From: Paludibacteraceae bacterium
Lineage (GTDB): Bacteria; Bacteroidota; Bacteroidia; Bacteroidales; Paludibacteraceae
Direction: 5' to 3'
Assembly (NCBI GenBank): GCA_017454915.1
Contig: JAFTCC010000044.1
Span: 1 to 47,033 of the forward strand
DNA: 47,033 nt
The notes beneath the pieces were generated by a model. It saw only the letters and a program-made list of their open reading frames with translations, was not told the DNA's origin and did not search any database. Both the position numbers and the translations under genes were made by a program. Shown here in pieces: positions 9,140 through 16,230 of the stretch; positions within the stretch are counted from its first letter, which is position 1; each line of letters starts with the position of its first letter.

Positions 9140-9787
9140 ATGACAATGAAAAAACTACTATCAGTATGCCTGATGCTTTCCATAGCGGCTGCATCAATGG
9201 CGCAGAACATGCCCAAGGGGATATTTTTTGGAGAGAAACAATTGACGAGCAGCAACGCCAAAGACATTTTTGGCGATGGGCATGCGAGTTACGACGCCAA
9301 AAAACACACGCTGGTGCTACAAGAGGGTTGCCAATATCGTTTGGGCAAGGGGTTTGTGACAATCAACACTGGCTCACCACTGCTGATTATCCTCAAGGGC
9401 AATGCAAACATCAGCGCATCAATCATTTCCGTGGACCCAATAGTGCTGCAAAGCGAAGGAGAACACACGCTCAACATCAATTCCAACATCTCAGGGTCCA
9501 CGCTCAAATGCCCTGCAATCACTGTTGAGCATTCGGCAAGCCTCTACCTGCTCTCGCGCAACTCGCAGAAGGGACACGCAGCACTTGACTGCGCAGGGGA
9601 CGTTACCGTCAACGGCGGCTCTTTACGTTTGGAAGTGACAACGGCGGACTATGCTGCTGTCATGAAACAACTTGTGCTCAACGGGTCTGTCATACAGCGG
9701 CCTAAAGGCGGAAAAGTGGCAGAAGATGGTATCTACTGCATGGGGGATGGCATGCCTGCAAAAATAATACGCATTGTGCCAGAATAA
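9140..9787 (+). CDS. Exported beta-helix / carbohydrate-binding-like protein
   Basis: The product is 215 residues from 9140 or 213 from the in-frame ATG at 9146. It has a signal peptide (MKKLLSVCLMLSIAAASMAQ). The body has short strands such as HTLVLQEGCQYRLGKGFVTI, SPLLIILKGNANIS and CAGDVTVNGGSLRLEV. This pattern of Thr-Leu-x-Leu and N-x-G turns resembles the right-handed beta-helix carbohydrate-binding domain (Cthe_2159 type) in other exported proteins. It starts 14 bases after the preceding gene, so cotranscription is likely. The binding role is an inference from strand pattern only. Confidence 0.6.
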   Translation: MTMKKLLSVCLMLSIAAASMAQNMPKGIFFGEKQLTSSNAKDIFGDGHASYDAKKHTLVLQEGCQYRLGKGFVTINTGSPLLIILKGNANISASIISVDPIVLQSEGEHTLNINSNISGSTLKCPAITVEHSASLYLLSRNSQKGHAALDCAGDVTVNGGSLRLEVTTADYAAVMKQLVLNGSVIQRPKGGKVAEDGIYCMGDGMPAKIIRIVPE

Positions 9788-9810
9788 TTTCTTAAACAAA
9801 GATTACCACC

Positions 9811-10410
9811 ATGAAGAAACTGTTTATCATCTTGCTTGTTTTTGTGCCTTTCATTATGAATGCACAAAAACCAAGTAAAATAAGAAGGCTGCCCAAAGGA
9901 TGCGACAAAAATACCGCCTTTAACCTTGACTTCAACTTCGGCGGATATTTGTTTGAAGGCACGCTCTACCCGCTTCACAACCAACAGTGGATAGTGTTGT
10001 CATACTGGTGTCTGGACGAAGAAGAGACAATCTATAAAATGGACGAAGATGGGAATGAGATACCGCTATCTTCACTTTACAAAAACCCATTTGAAAAAAT
10101 CAAATACCCCGTCATCACCACAGACTCCGTATCTTTCAGCACACGCAACTACGGCAAGCAGCCTTTACATTTTTATGCCGAATCAAGCGGCGACAGTATC
10201 GCTTATACCATTGACTTTGAATGCTCGCTTGACGTAATTGACGCAGACCCGATAACACGCCGTGTGCTTTGCCAAACGAACCCTAAGGACTGGATGTGGG
10301 GAGAGCCGAAAGATGAGGACGAAAAAGAGTGGAAACGACCGTATGTATTTCTGAAAGGGTGGATTGACGAGGAATGGATATGCGCCAACCTACTCACTAC
10401 TTGTCCGTAG
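9811..10410 (+). CDS. Exported protein of unknown function (B-type)
   Basis: The 199-residue product has a signal peptide (MKKLFIILLVFVPFIMNAQ). Distinct segments are FGGYLFEGTLYPLHNQQWIV, SYWCLDEEETIY, TDSVSFSTRNYG, CSLDVIDADPITRR and the C-terminus GWIDEEWICANLLTTCP. Each has a close match in the C-terminal third of the protein at 36736-38181, and the last 17 residues differ at only one position. I know no characterised family for it. The conserved cysteines (in SYWC, CSLD, EEWIC and TTCP) may form disulfides after export. It lies 23 bases after the preceding gene. Confidence 0.75.
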   Translation: MKKLFIILLVFVPFIMNAQKPSKIRRLPKGCDKNTAFNLDFNFGGYLFEGTLYPLHNQQWIVLSYWCLDEEETIYKMDEDGNEIPLSSLYKNPFEKIKYPVITTDSVSFSTRNYGKQPLHFYAESSGDSIAYTIDFECSLDVIDADPITRRVLCQTNPKDWMWGEPKDEDEKEWKRPYVFLKGWIDEEWICANLLTTCP

Positions 10411-10443
10411 AGATTTTTACTATTGTGTCATTTATTTACTATT

Positions 10444-12672
10444 ATGTCAACTATTATATGGATTTTAATAATAGTCGCCATTGTCTATTATTACAAAAAA
10501 AAGAACAAAGAACAAGGAGCAAAGAACAAGGAGCAAGAAAGGCAATCTGAGGAAACTGCAAAGAACCAAGTAAAGAACAAAGAGCAAAGAGCAAAGAACA
10601 CAGATGAGGAGCGGGCGCAGACTGTAGAAACAGCCAAGAGCAAAGAGTCAAGGGCAAAGAACACAGATGATGCACAGGATATGCCTGCGACACAGTCATT
10701 CCCCTACCCTGCAAAAAATCCAGGGAAGTGCAGGTTCCCTTCAGCAAGCGAAATTGCCAACTTCCAGGAGTATGGCGAAGAGCCTGTGGCAATGCACGAG
10801 TCGGAGTTCAAAGAGTGGTGGTTCTTCTGCGAAGACCCTGATAAACCAGTCTGGAGTTATGTCGGGACGGACAAAGAGCAGAAACGCTGCATACTCCAAC
10901 GTCGCTATAGGCACGGCGATGACAATCATCCTACATTCGAAAAGCGGTTCTTTGTTATCAAACGCAACATCATGGCTTCCATTTTCGCCCTCGCACTAAT
11001 AGAGGACAAAATGGACCGCAACGACTACAAGGAACAGATGGCGCAACTTGACCGCCTCTTCCCCAAGACCAATAATGCGGAGACTGACGGTCCACCCGTA
11101 CTCCTCCCTCCGCAGGAACTGCTTGAGAAACCGTCACAGGAGGAAATCGCCAAGATGAAACGCGAGGAGGAAAAACAGCGAGTGCACAACCAAGTAGTCT
11201 GGCAGGACGGTGTACGCAAACTGTGGTTCGATGGCGATACGCTTAAACTACGGTACAACGGAACTGACTACTTTTTCAGCGGGCATGGCTATGAGCCAAT
11301 GGCAATAATCCTCAACAAAAACGGTGAAGTGGCATATATCCACAACTCGTTTATTGTGGAAGAGGAGTGCAGAGAGTTTGTTAAAAATCCGAAATACCTC
11401 TGCCGCACAATAACGGGACATTACCACAACGCCAAACACTTCTGCATGCTGCTGACCACAGCCATTGACTACGGCTACGAATGGCAGATAAACGACCTTG
11501 AGAGCAAGATGTGGTCGATTGAACGGTTTGAACAAAGAGAGGTATTTTATAATGCCGACAACATAGAGTTTGGTATCTATGGCTATGAAATAGATGATGA
11601 AATTGACCCTTCGGAACTTGATGACGATGAACCGAAAACGCATTTTGAATATGACATCATGTATATCATAGTTGACGGGAAAGAGTATCACCTTCATGAT
11701 GCCGACTTGAAAAGACTCGGTCAACTTGGCATCTTTGAGAAAGGCTGCCACAAACCCAAGATACGCATCAACGGCACAAACGGCTCTGTCATCGCGGCCT
11801 ACACAGACGAGTGGCGCAGCGGCAAGGACTTCACGCCATTCGGGTTTCCGTGCAACACAAAGATGTTTTGCCAGATGATGGCATACGCAATACGCACAGG
11901 CAAACTCGAATATCAGATGCAGAAGTTGGCAAACATAGTCGCTGGCGAGCCGCCTGAATCCAAAGCCAGCGACACTATTTACGAAGACAAGGATGCCCGA
12001 CTCTATTTGGAAGGCATGAAAGCTTGTCTGAAGTACAAGGGCAGAGCGTATCACTTCGGTTATGACGGCAGAGAACCGTTTGCCACTATATCAGGAAGCA
12101 ACATATATGTCATAATCCGTCAGGGAGAAAATGTGGATGCCACGTGTCGATATTTCCAGAAGAATCCGGAAGGAACTATCGAAACCATAACAGGTCGCAA
12201 ACTTGACGTAGCGCATTTCTGCAAACTGTTGTGTGCCGCCGTGGCGCACGACCACGGGCAGGACAGCGACATGGAGTATTATATGGACGCCCTTGAGCGC
12301 AAAGCCTTTGAACTGGAAGACTACCGAGAACGCCGCAGAAAAATGGAAGAGAAGTCTGCCAAGACCATGCACATCACATACACGCGCGAGAGTGTCTGTG
12401 CGGCAGACGATTATATCAACCGCAAGTTGGAAATCAACATGTCACCCAATGCGACATTAGCGGACTTGATAAAATACATTAGCGGATACGACGACGACAC
12501 AGGCTATGCCGCAATACCATACACCGGCGGAAATTCGTGCTGGTACATCATGAATGGCGACCATAAACTTGCCGAAGTTTTAGACAGCGGCAAAATAATC
12601 TCATTCTGCGACAATAACCCTGAAACACAACTACATTTACTCGGACTAACGAAACTATACGGCAAAAGATAA
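10444..12672 (+). CDS. Membrane-anchored protein with coiled coil and triplicated domain
   Basis: The start at ATG 10444 places a transmembrane helix at the very N-terminus (MSTIIWILIIVAIVYYYKKK); the longer frame from a TTG at 10423 has no support. The product is 742 residues. A charged, Lys/Glu/Gln-rich stretch (about residues 18-75), coded by short repeats of aagaacaa and aaagagcaa types, may form a coiled coil. The rest contains three related segments that each end in a helix with a shared core: AKHFCMLLTTAI, TKMFCQMMAYAI and VAHFCKLLCAAV. Before the first and third core lie similar strands (LKLRYNGTDYFFSGHGYEPM and ACLKYKGRAYHFGYDGREPF). The function is unknown. The C-terminal domains probably lie in the cytoplasm, since no signal peptide precedes the anchor and Lys residues follow it. 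Confidence 0.7.
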   Translation: MSTIIWILIIVAIVYYYKKKNKEQGAKNKEQERQSEETAKNQVKNKEQRAKNTDEERAQTVETAKSKESRAKNTDDAQDMPATQSFPYPAKNPGKCRFPSASEIANFQEYGEEPVAMHESEFKEWWFFCEDPDKPVWSYVGTDKEQKRCILQRRYRHGDDNHPTFEKRFFVIKRNIMASIFALALIEDKMDRNDYKEQMAQLDRLFPKTNNAETDGPPVLLPPQELLEKPSQEEIAKMKREEEKQRVHNQVVWQDGVRKLWFDGDTLKLRYNGTDYFFSGHGYEPMAIILNKNGEVAYIHNSFIVEEECREFVKNPKYLCRTITGHYHNAKHFCMLLTTAIDYGYEWQINDLESKMWSIERFEQREVFYNADNIEFGIYGYEIDDEIDPSELDDDEPKTHFEYDIMYIIVDGKEYHLHDADLKRLGQLGIFEKGCHKPKIRINGTNGSVIAAYTDEWRSGKDFTPFGFPCNTKMFCQMMAYAIRTGKLEYQMQKLANIVAGEPPESKASDTIYEDKDARLYLEGMKACLKYKGRAYHFGYDGREPFATISGSNIYVIIRQGENVDATCRYFQKNPEGTIETITGRKLDVAHFCKLLCAAVAHDHGQDSDMEYYMDALERKAFELEDYRERRRKMEEKSAKTMHITYTRESVCAADDYINRKLEINMSPNATLADLIKYISGYDDDTGYAAIPYTGGNSCWYIMNGDHKLAEVLDSGKIISFCDNNPETQLHLLGLTKLYGKR

Positions 12673-12675
12673 AAC

Positions 12676-14580
12676 ATGAGGAGACTTCTATTTATTTTAC
12701 TCGTGGCACAGTTGTGCATTTACTCTGTGGCACAAACCGTCACATTTACGGGACTTGACTCCAACAACCATTTTGTGCAGATGAACCGAGTGGTCGTTAC
12801 CAATCTCACCAAAGGTTGGCAGGAAACCATATTCTTCCCCGACACCACTTTCACTATCCCAAACGAAGAATATGCAAATACATTAACAGGAAATGGCTGT
12901 CTGAAATTAACACAAAACAATCCCAACCCATTCAACGCATCCACCGACGTGTGCCTTAATCTTGCAAGCGATGGAAAGGTAACGTTAATAATTGCAGACA
13001 TAAACGGCCATACAACGACAATGTTTACCTCACACCTTCCTGCTGGTGAGCATCTATTCCGTATTACACTCGCAAATAAAGGCAACTATGTTATGGCTGC
13101 CAGCCAAAATAGGGAAAATAAATCAATTACTATGATGTGCAACGAGGGTGGCGGTTCGGACCAGATTGAGTATCAAGGAATGGTAACTGCTCACAACCCC
13201 ACTCCACCTATGCCTAAATACAACAAAGAGTATGACCAAATGGAATATGTCGGTTACGCAACAATTGATGATGAAGAAATATCAAGCCAATACGTAACGC
13301 AAACGCTGGGTGATTCACATTCTGTCACTCTGAGGTTTAATGGGAAACATCAGGCAGGCACTGGCAGCCACACAGGCGACAAAGCCCGTGAGTTCCGTGT
13401 CGCCCTATCGTTGAGTCCATTCTCTCTCAACCAATTTCAAGACGGGTATTCATTCGTTGTCGGAAACAAGACAGCATCCACACCAGAAGAACTCCAGCAA
13501 ATATACCGTGAACTCGGCTCTACGGAGATGTTTGTCCGCATCGCCACTAAACGCCATGTTACAGCGGAAAACATTACGGACGGCAAGGAGGATGAAAACG
13601 CCAATGTCCACACTTTTGACCAAGGGATTGAATTGTGCAAAATCGCTGCAAAATTGGAAATCCCCATCAATCCGGAAATCATGTGCGCATACACATATAT
13701 GGACATGGATAAGCAACAGGCTCCGCGTTTTGAAGAATATCCTGAAATTTACGCTCTTCAAAACGGTAAGGACTGGTCGGAACTCACTCTTGATGAAATA
13801 TGCACAGTGCTTGAGGCATACGGTGCATTTGTCGGTGAGGCTATTCTCAGCACGGGCTGCACAGTCAACAACTGGAATCTCGGCAACGAAGCCAACTTCG
13901 GTTTTGCAGGAATCAGCATGGGACTAAAAACCGCCGTTAATCCAAAACTGAAAAAGTCTTCGACAATCAAGAAGTATTTAGCCCCTCTGTTTGGCGTGTG
14001 GTGGCTAAAGAAACATCTTTGGAAGTATGACGCAAAAGCATACGCAGCATTGCAAAAAGGCATATTGAGCGCGTACACTAAATTAAACATCGATGCATCG
14101 GAAGTCAGATTCTCGACTCATATAGCGACAGTAGTTTCTCCAGCCAGATGCAGCGCGGCATTCTTCAAATGCATGGCCAAGAACGGCTACAAAATGGAAA
14201 CAGCAGGCATCAGTTACTACCCCAGCGCCCCGGCTTTGTCTATTAACAAAAAGAGACTGCTGAAAAAGACAGTAACCAAAATAAATAAGAAATGCGGTAT
14301 TCCAGTCTTTATCGGTGAGTTCTCATACCCGTCGGGCAAAATGAGCGGGCCTTTCAAGGGGTGGAACAAAAAAGTTCGGCGCTACAAACACAACCAACAG
14401 GGTCAGGCAGATATCTATTCAGATGTGATAGCATGGGGCAAAAAGCACGGAATGGACGGCATCCGCTATTGGGCACCTGATTATGAAGGTTGGTATTCTA
14501 TGTCTATGTTTGAGTTTTATGACAAGAAAGGCACTGCGAAAACCATCTTGAAAAACCACAAGGCGATTATTGATAGATAA
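12676..14580 (+). CDS. Exported GH53-like clan GH-A glycosidase with internal sorting-like motif
   Basis: The 634-residue product has a signal peptide (MRRLLFILLVAQLCIYSVAQ). Residues about 75-144 read like a type A sorting domain of the type IX secretion system (LTQNNPNPFNASTDV, then IIADINGHTTTMF and LPAGEHLFRITL), although such domains are normally at the C-terminus. From about residue 225 a TIM-barrel glycosidase follows: MFVRIATKRHV, GIELCKIAAKLEIPINPEIM, the acid/base candidate Glu405 in NNWNLGNEANFG, and the nucleophile candidate Glu548 in GIPVFIGEFSYPSG. The NxGNE and late GE pattern suits clan GH-A and resembles GH53 endo-galactanases. The family call is moderate; the substrate is unproven. 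The gene starts 3 bases after its neighbour. Confidence 0.65.
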   Translation: MRRLLFILLVAQLCIYSVAQTVTFTGLDSNNHFVQMNRVVVTNLTKGWQETIFFPDTTFTIPNEEYANTLTGNGCLKLTQNNPNPFNASTDVCLNLASDGKVTLIIADINGHTTTMFTSHLPAGEHLFRITLANKGNYVMAASQNRENKSITMMCNEGGGSDQIEYQGMVTAHNPTPPMPKYNKEYDQMEYVGYATIDDEEISSQYVTQTLGDSHSVTLRFNGKHQAGTGSHTGDKAREFRVALSLSPFSLNQFQDGYSFVVGNKTASTPEELQQIYRELGSTEMFVRIATKRHVTAENITDGKEDENANVHTFDQGIELCKIAAKLEIPINPEIMCAYTYMDMDKQQAPRFEEYPEIYALQNGKDWSELTLDEICTVLEAYGAFVGEAILSTGCTVNNWNLGNEANFGFAGISMGLKTAVNPKLKKSSTIKKYLAPLFGVWWLKKHLWKYDAKAYAALQKGILSAYTKLNIDASEVRFSTHIATVVSPARCSAAFFKCMAKNGYKMETAGISYYPSAPALSINKKRLLKKTVTKINKKCGIPVFIGEFSYPSGKMSGPFKGWNKKVRRYKHNQQGQADIYSDVIAWGKKHGMDGIRYWAPDYEGWYSMSMFEFYDKKGTAKTILKNHKAIIDR

Positions 14581-14593
14581 CATTCTTGCGACA

Positions 14594-15169
14594 ATGAAAA
14601 AAACAATCATATTTGTCCTTGCATTTTTATGCAGTTCAATTACGTTTGCACAAAACACAGAACTTCCAAAATCTGATCGCGAATGGTTGGTCGGCTTGGA
14701 TTTTGGCACAGGAGTTCCGATTGAGTTTCACGACATTAAAGCCGCAGGCATGAGCCTTCACATCGGGTTTGATTTCGCTCGTCCAATTAACGACAGATAC
14801 GCATTGGGCTTTTATATAAGCGGAGGAGGAGGTTTCGTGGGAGAATTAAAGCCTGACGATAAGTACGACAAGTCAGACCGTTTTTCTGGCACGCTTAAAT
14901 TTTCGGCAGGGGTAATGATGGAAATCGGCGAACTCAAGAATCAGCCATTCCTACTCGGAATAAGCCCATGCGCAGGTTTTGGGCTTGTTGATATGGACTT
15001 GATATTACCTGTTGAATTACGCTTCGGACGTATGCTCGCAAATAATTGGTACATTATGGGTGAAATCACATATGGTATTTCTTTGGCAAACGAGACCATG
15101 AGCATCGAGCCGACAATCCGAGTTGGCTATAACTTCGGTCACAAAGAACGGACACGCAAAAAGCGTTAA
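14594..15169 (+). CDS. Outer-membrane beta-barrel protein
   Basis: The start at ATG 14594 gives a signal peptide (MKKTIIFVLAFLCSSITFAQ); the TTG at 14570 overlaps the previous gene and adds no useful sequence. The product is 191 residues. It alternates polar and hydrophobic residues in short strands (WLVGLDFGTGVPIEF, MSLHIGFDFARPI, YALGFYISGGGGF, GTLKFSAGVMMEIG, SIEPTIRVGYNFG), as expected for an eight- to ten-strand outer-membrane barrel of the OmpA/PorT-like type. The C-terminal Arg/Lys tail (KERTRKKR) is unusual for a barrel. It is the last gene of the run, 13 bases after the glycosidase. Confidence 0.7.
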   Translation: MKKTIIFVLAFLCSSITFAQNTELPKSDREWLVGLDFGTGVPIEFHDIKAAGMSLHIGFDFARPINDRYALGFYISGGGGFVGELKPDDKYDKSDRFSGTLKFSAGVMMEIGELKNQPFLLGISPCAGFGLVDMDLILPVELRFGRMLANNWYIMGEITYGISLANETMSIEPTIRVGYNFGHKERTRKKR

Positions 15170-15260
15170 AAAATCGCTAATATATTTCGTAATTATGTAT
15201 CTAAATTGGACAACATAACGGAAACAAATTTACACAGATAAACTTGTCAACAAATGCTTT

Positions 15261-15318
15261 GAATTGTACGGACACGCCGTGGCGTGTCCTTTTTTTTGTC
15301 AACAATTAGCAACAATTA
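15261..15318 (+). repeat. Imperfect direct repeat, left copy, with terminator hairpin
   Basis: The copy contains a hairpin of perfect inverted arms (ggacacgcc/ggcgtgtcc, 15270-15289) followed by eight T, then gtcaacaatta and caacaatta. A related copy lies at 15805-15861, and a shorter match (ggtcaacaattaagacaatt) at 15381-15400. The hairpin and T run would also end transcription of the 8292-15169 run. Confidence 0.75.
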
Positions 15319-15420
15319 TAGTCCATTTTACACAGCACCCAAAGAGCAGAGAAAGAGCAGAGAAGAAGTACAAAATACGTGGTCAACAATTAAGACAATT
15401 AAATCAATTGTTGTTACTTT

Positions 15421-15714
15421 GCCCGTTAGGGCATTTCCTTTGATAGCGGACGTATGCTATTGACATAATACTCCGTTAGGAGTTTTCCTTTGATAACCAT
15501 TCAACACGCTGAAAGCGTGTCATTTCGATCGCTCGGCAGTCTTGGCTGACACTTTGGAGCATTGCGACAAAGAACCGCTTGTACGGCGAGCATTAGCGAG
15601 ACGCACCTGCGGACACGGAACACCACACAAAAAAGCACGCTGGAAGCGTGCCCTATTAACCACGTTAGTGGTGACACTGTGTTAGCCGTGGGTGAAACGA
15701 AGTGAAACCCACGG
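15421..15714. repeat. Cluster of short hairpins with GTTA and GRA loops
   Basis: At least seven separate short inverted repeats lie in about 290 bases. Three have a GTTA loop: gccc/gggc (15421-15432), actcc/ggagt (15470-15483) and accac/gtggt (15659-15672). Two have a GAA or GGA loop: acacgct/agcgtgt (15504-15520) and gcacgct/agcgtgc (15635-15651). One has an 8-base loop (atagc/gctat, 15443-15460), and one is longer (ccgtgggt/acccacgg, 15686-15714). The first two GTTA hairpins are both followed by ttcctttgata. No gene is supported anywhere in 15170-16230. Confidence 0.8.
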
Positions 15715-15804
15715 AACCCCACGCCCCCACACAATCAAGCCAGGTACTGGCGGCACAAATACTACAACGCCCACCACACGGACATACCTGTTCACGAATT
15801 TAAC

Positions 15805-15861
15805 GAATTGTTCGACCACGCCGTGTCATGTCCTTTTTTGGTCAACAATTAAAGACAATTA
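15805..15861 (+). repeat. Imperfect direct repeat, right copy
   Basis: This stretch repeats the left copy at 15261-15318: gaattgt-cg, cacgccgtg, tgtcctttttt and gtcaacaatta occur in the same order and spacing. The hairpin arms are degenerate here. The two copies bracket the hairpin cluster. Confidence 0.7.
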
Positions 15862-15910
15862 GACAAGTTCGTTCATCCCAAATCAAAAACACTAAAAACA
15901 GATAGGATTT

Positions 15911-15943
15911 GTATAGGAATCGTATAGGAATTGTATAGGAATA
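15911..15943 (+). repeat. Three 11-bp tandem repeats (gtataggaatN)
   Basis: Three consecutive 11-base units differ only in the last base; a degenerate fourth (gataggatttg) may precede them at 15901. The unit is close to one DNA helical turn. Confidence 0.85.
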
Positions 15944-16013
15944 AACGCGCAAAATCAACAACTTTCGCAAACAATCTCGCAATATTGACAATATCCCGCC
16001 ATATCTTACACAA

Positions 16014-16042
16014 TCCTAATAATTCTAATGACCGATTTGGGT
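16014..16042 (+). repeat. Dispersed 29-bp repeat
   Basis: This 29-base stretch (tcctaataattctaatgacc then gatttgggt) is exactly the reverse complement of 46897-46925, more than 30 kb away. A short near-copy lies at 1842-1858. Confidence 0.9.
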
Positions 16043-16111
16043 AAAAAAAATATCGCATTGGCGAGGTGCGCAATGCGTGGATTATTTGACGATATTGGTG
16101 GAAAAACCACA

Positions 16112-16140
16112 GGGGCGGAAATTTGTCCGCCCTTTTATTT
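16112..16140 (+). terminator. Terminator-like hairpin before uxaC
   Basis: A 7-bp GC-rich stem (gggcgga/tccgccc) with loop aatttg is followed by tttta-ttt. No gene ends just before it, so it may insulate the uxaC promoter or belong to the repeat region. Confidence 0.7.
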
Positions 16141-16161
16141 TGCCGTTGCAAATAAAATTCG

Positions 16162-16169
16162 TAAATTTG
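16162..16169 (+). promoter_or_regulatory. Bacteroidota -7 promoter element of the hexuronate operon
   Basis: TAAATTTG matches TAnnTTTG, with TTG near 16145 as a partial -33 element. It leaves a leader of about 55-60 bases before uxaC. Confidence 0.7.
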
Positions 16170-16230
16170 TAGCGTAATGGTGTGCATACGCCTTGCGCAA
16201 AGAAATCAATAATACCTAAAAATACTCATT

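Noticed and set aside
11248..12054. 268-codon minus-strand frame
   Set aside because: It is antisense to the triplicated membrane protein, with no start context or family similarity.
15873..16187. 104-codon minus-strand frame in the gene-free kilobase
   Set aside because: It runs across the 11-bp tandem repeat, the dispersed repeat and a terminator; the peptide has no recognisable features.
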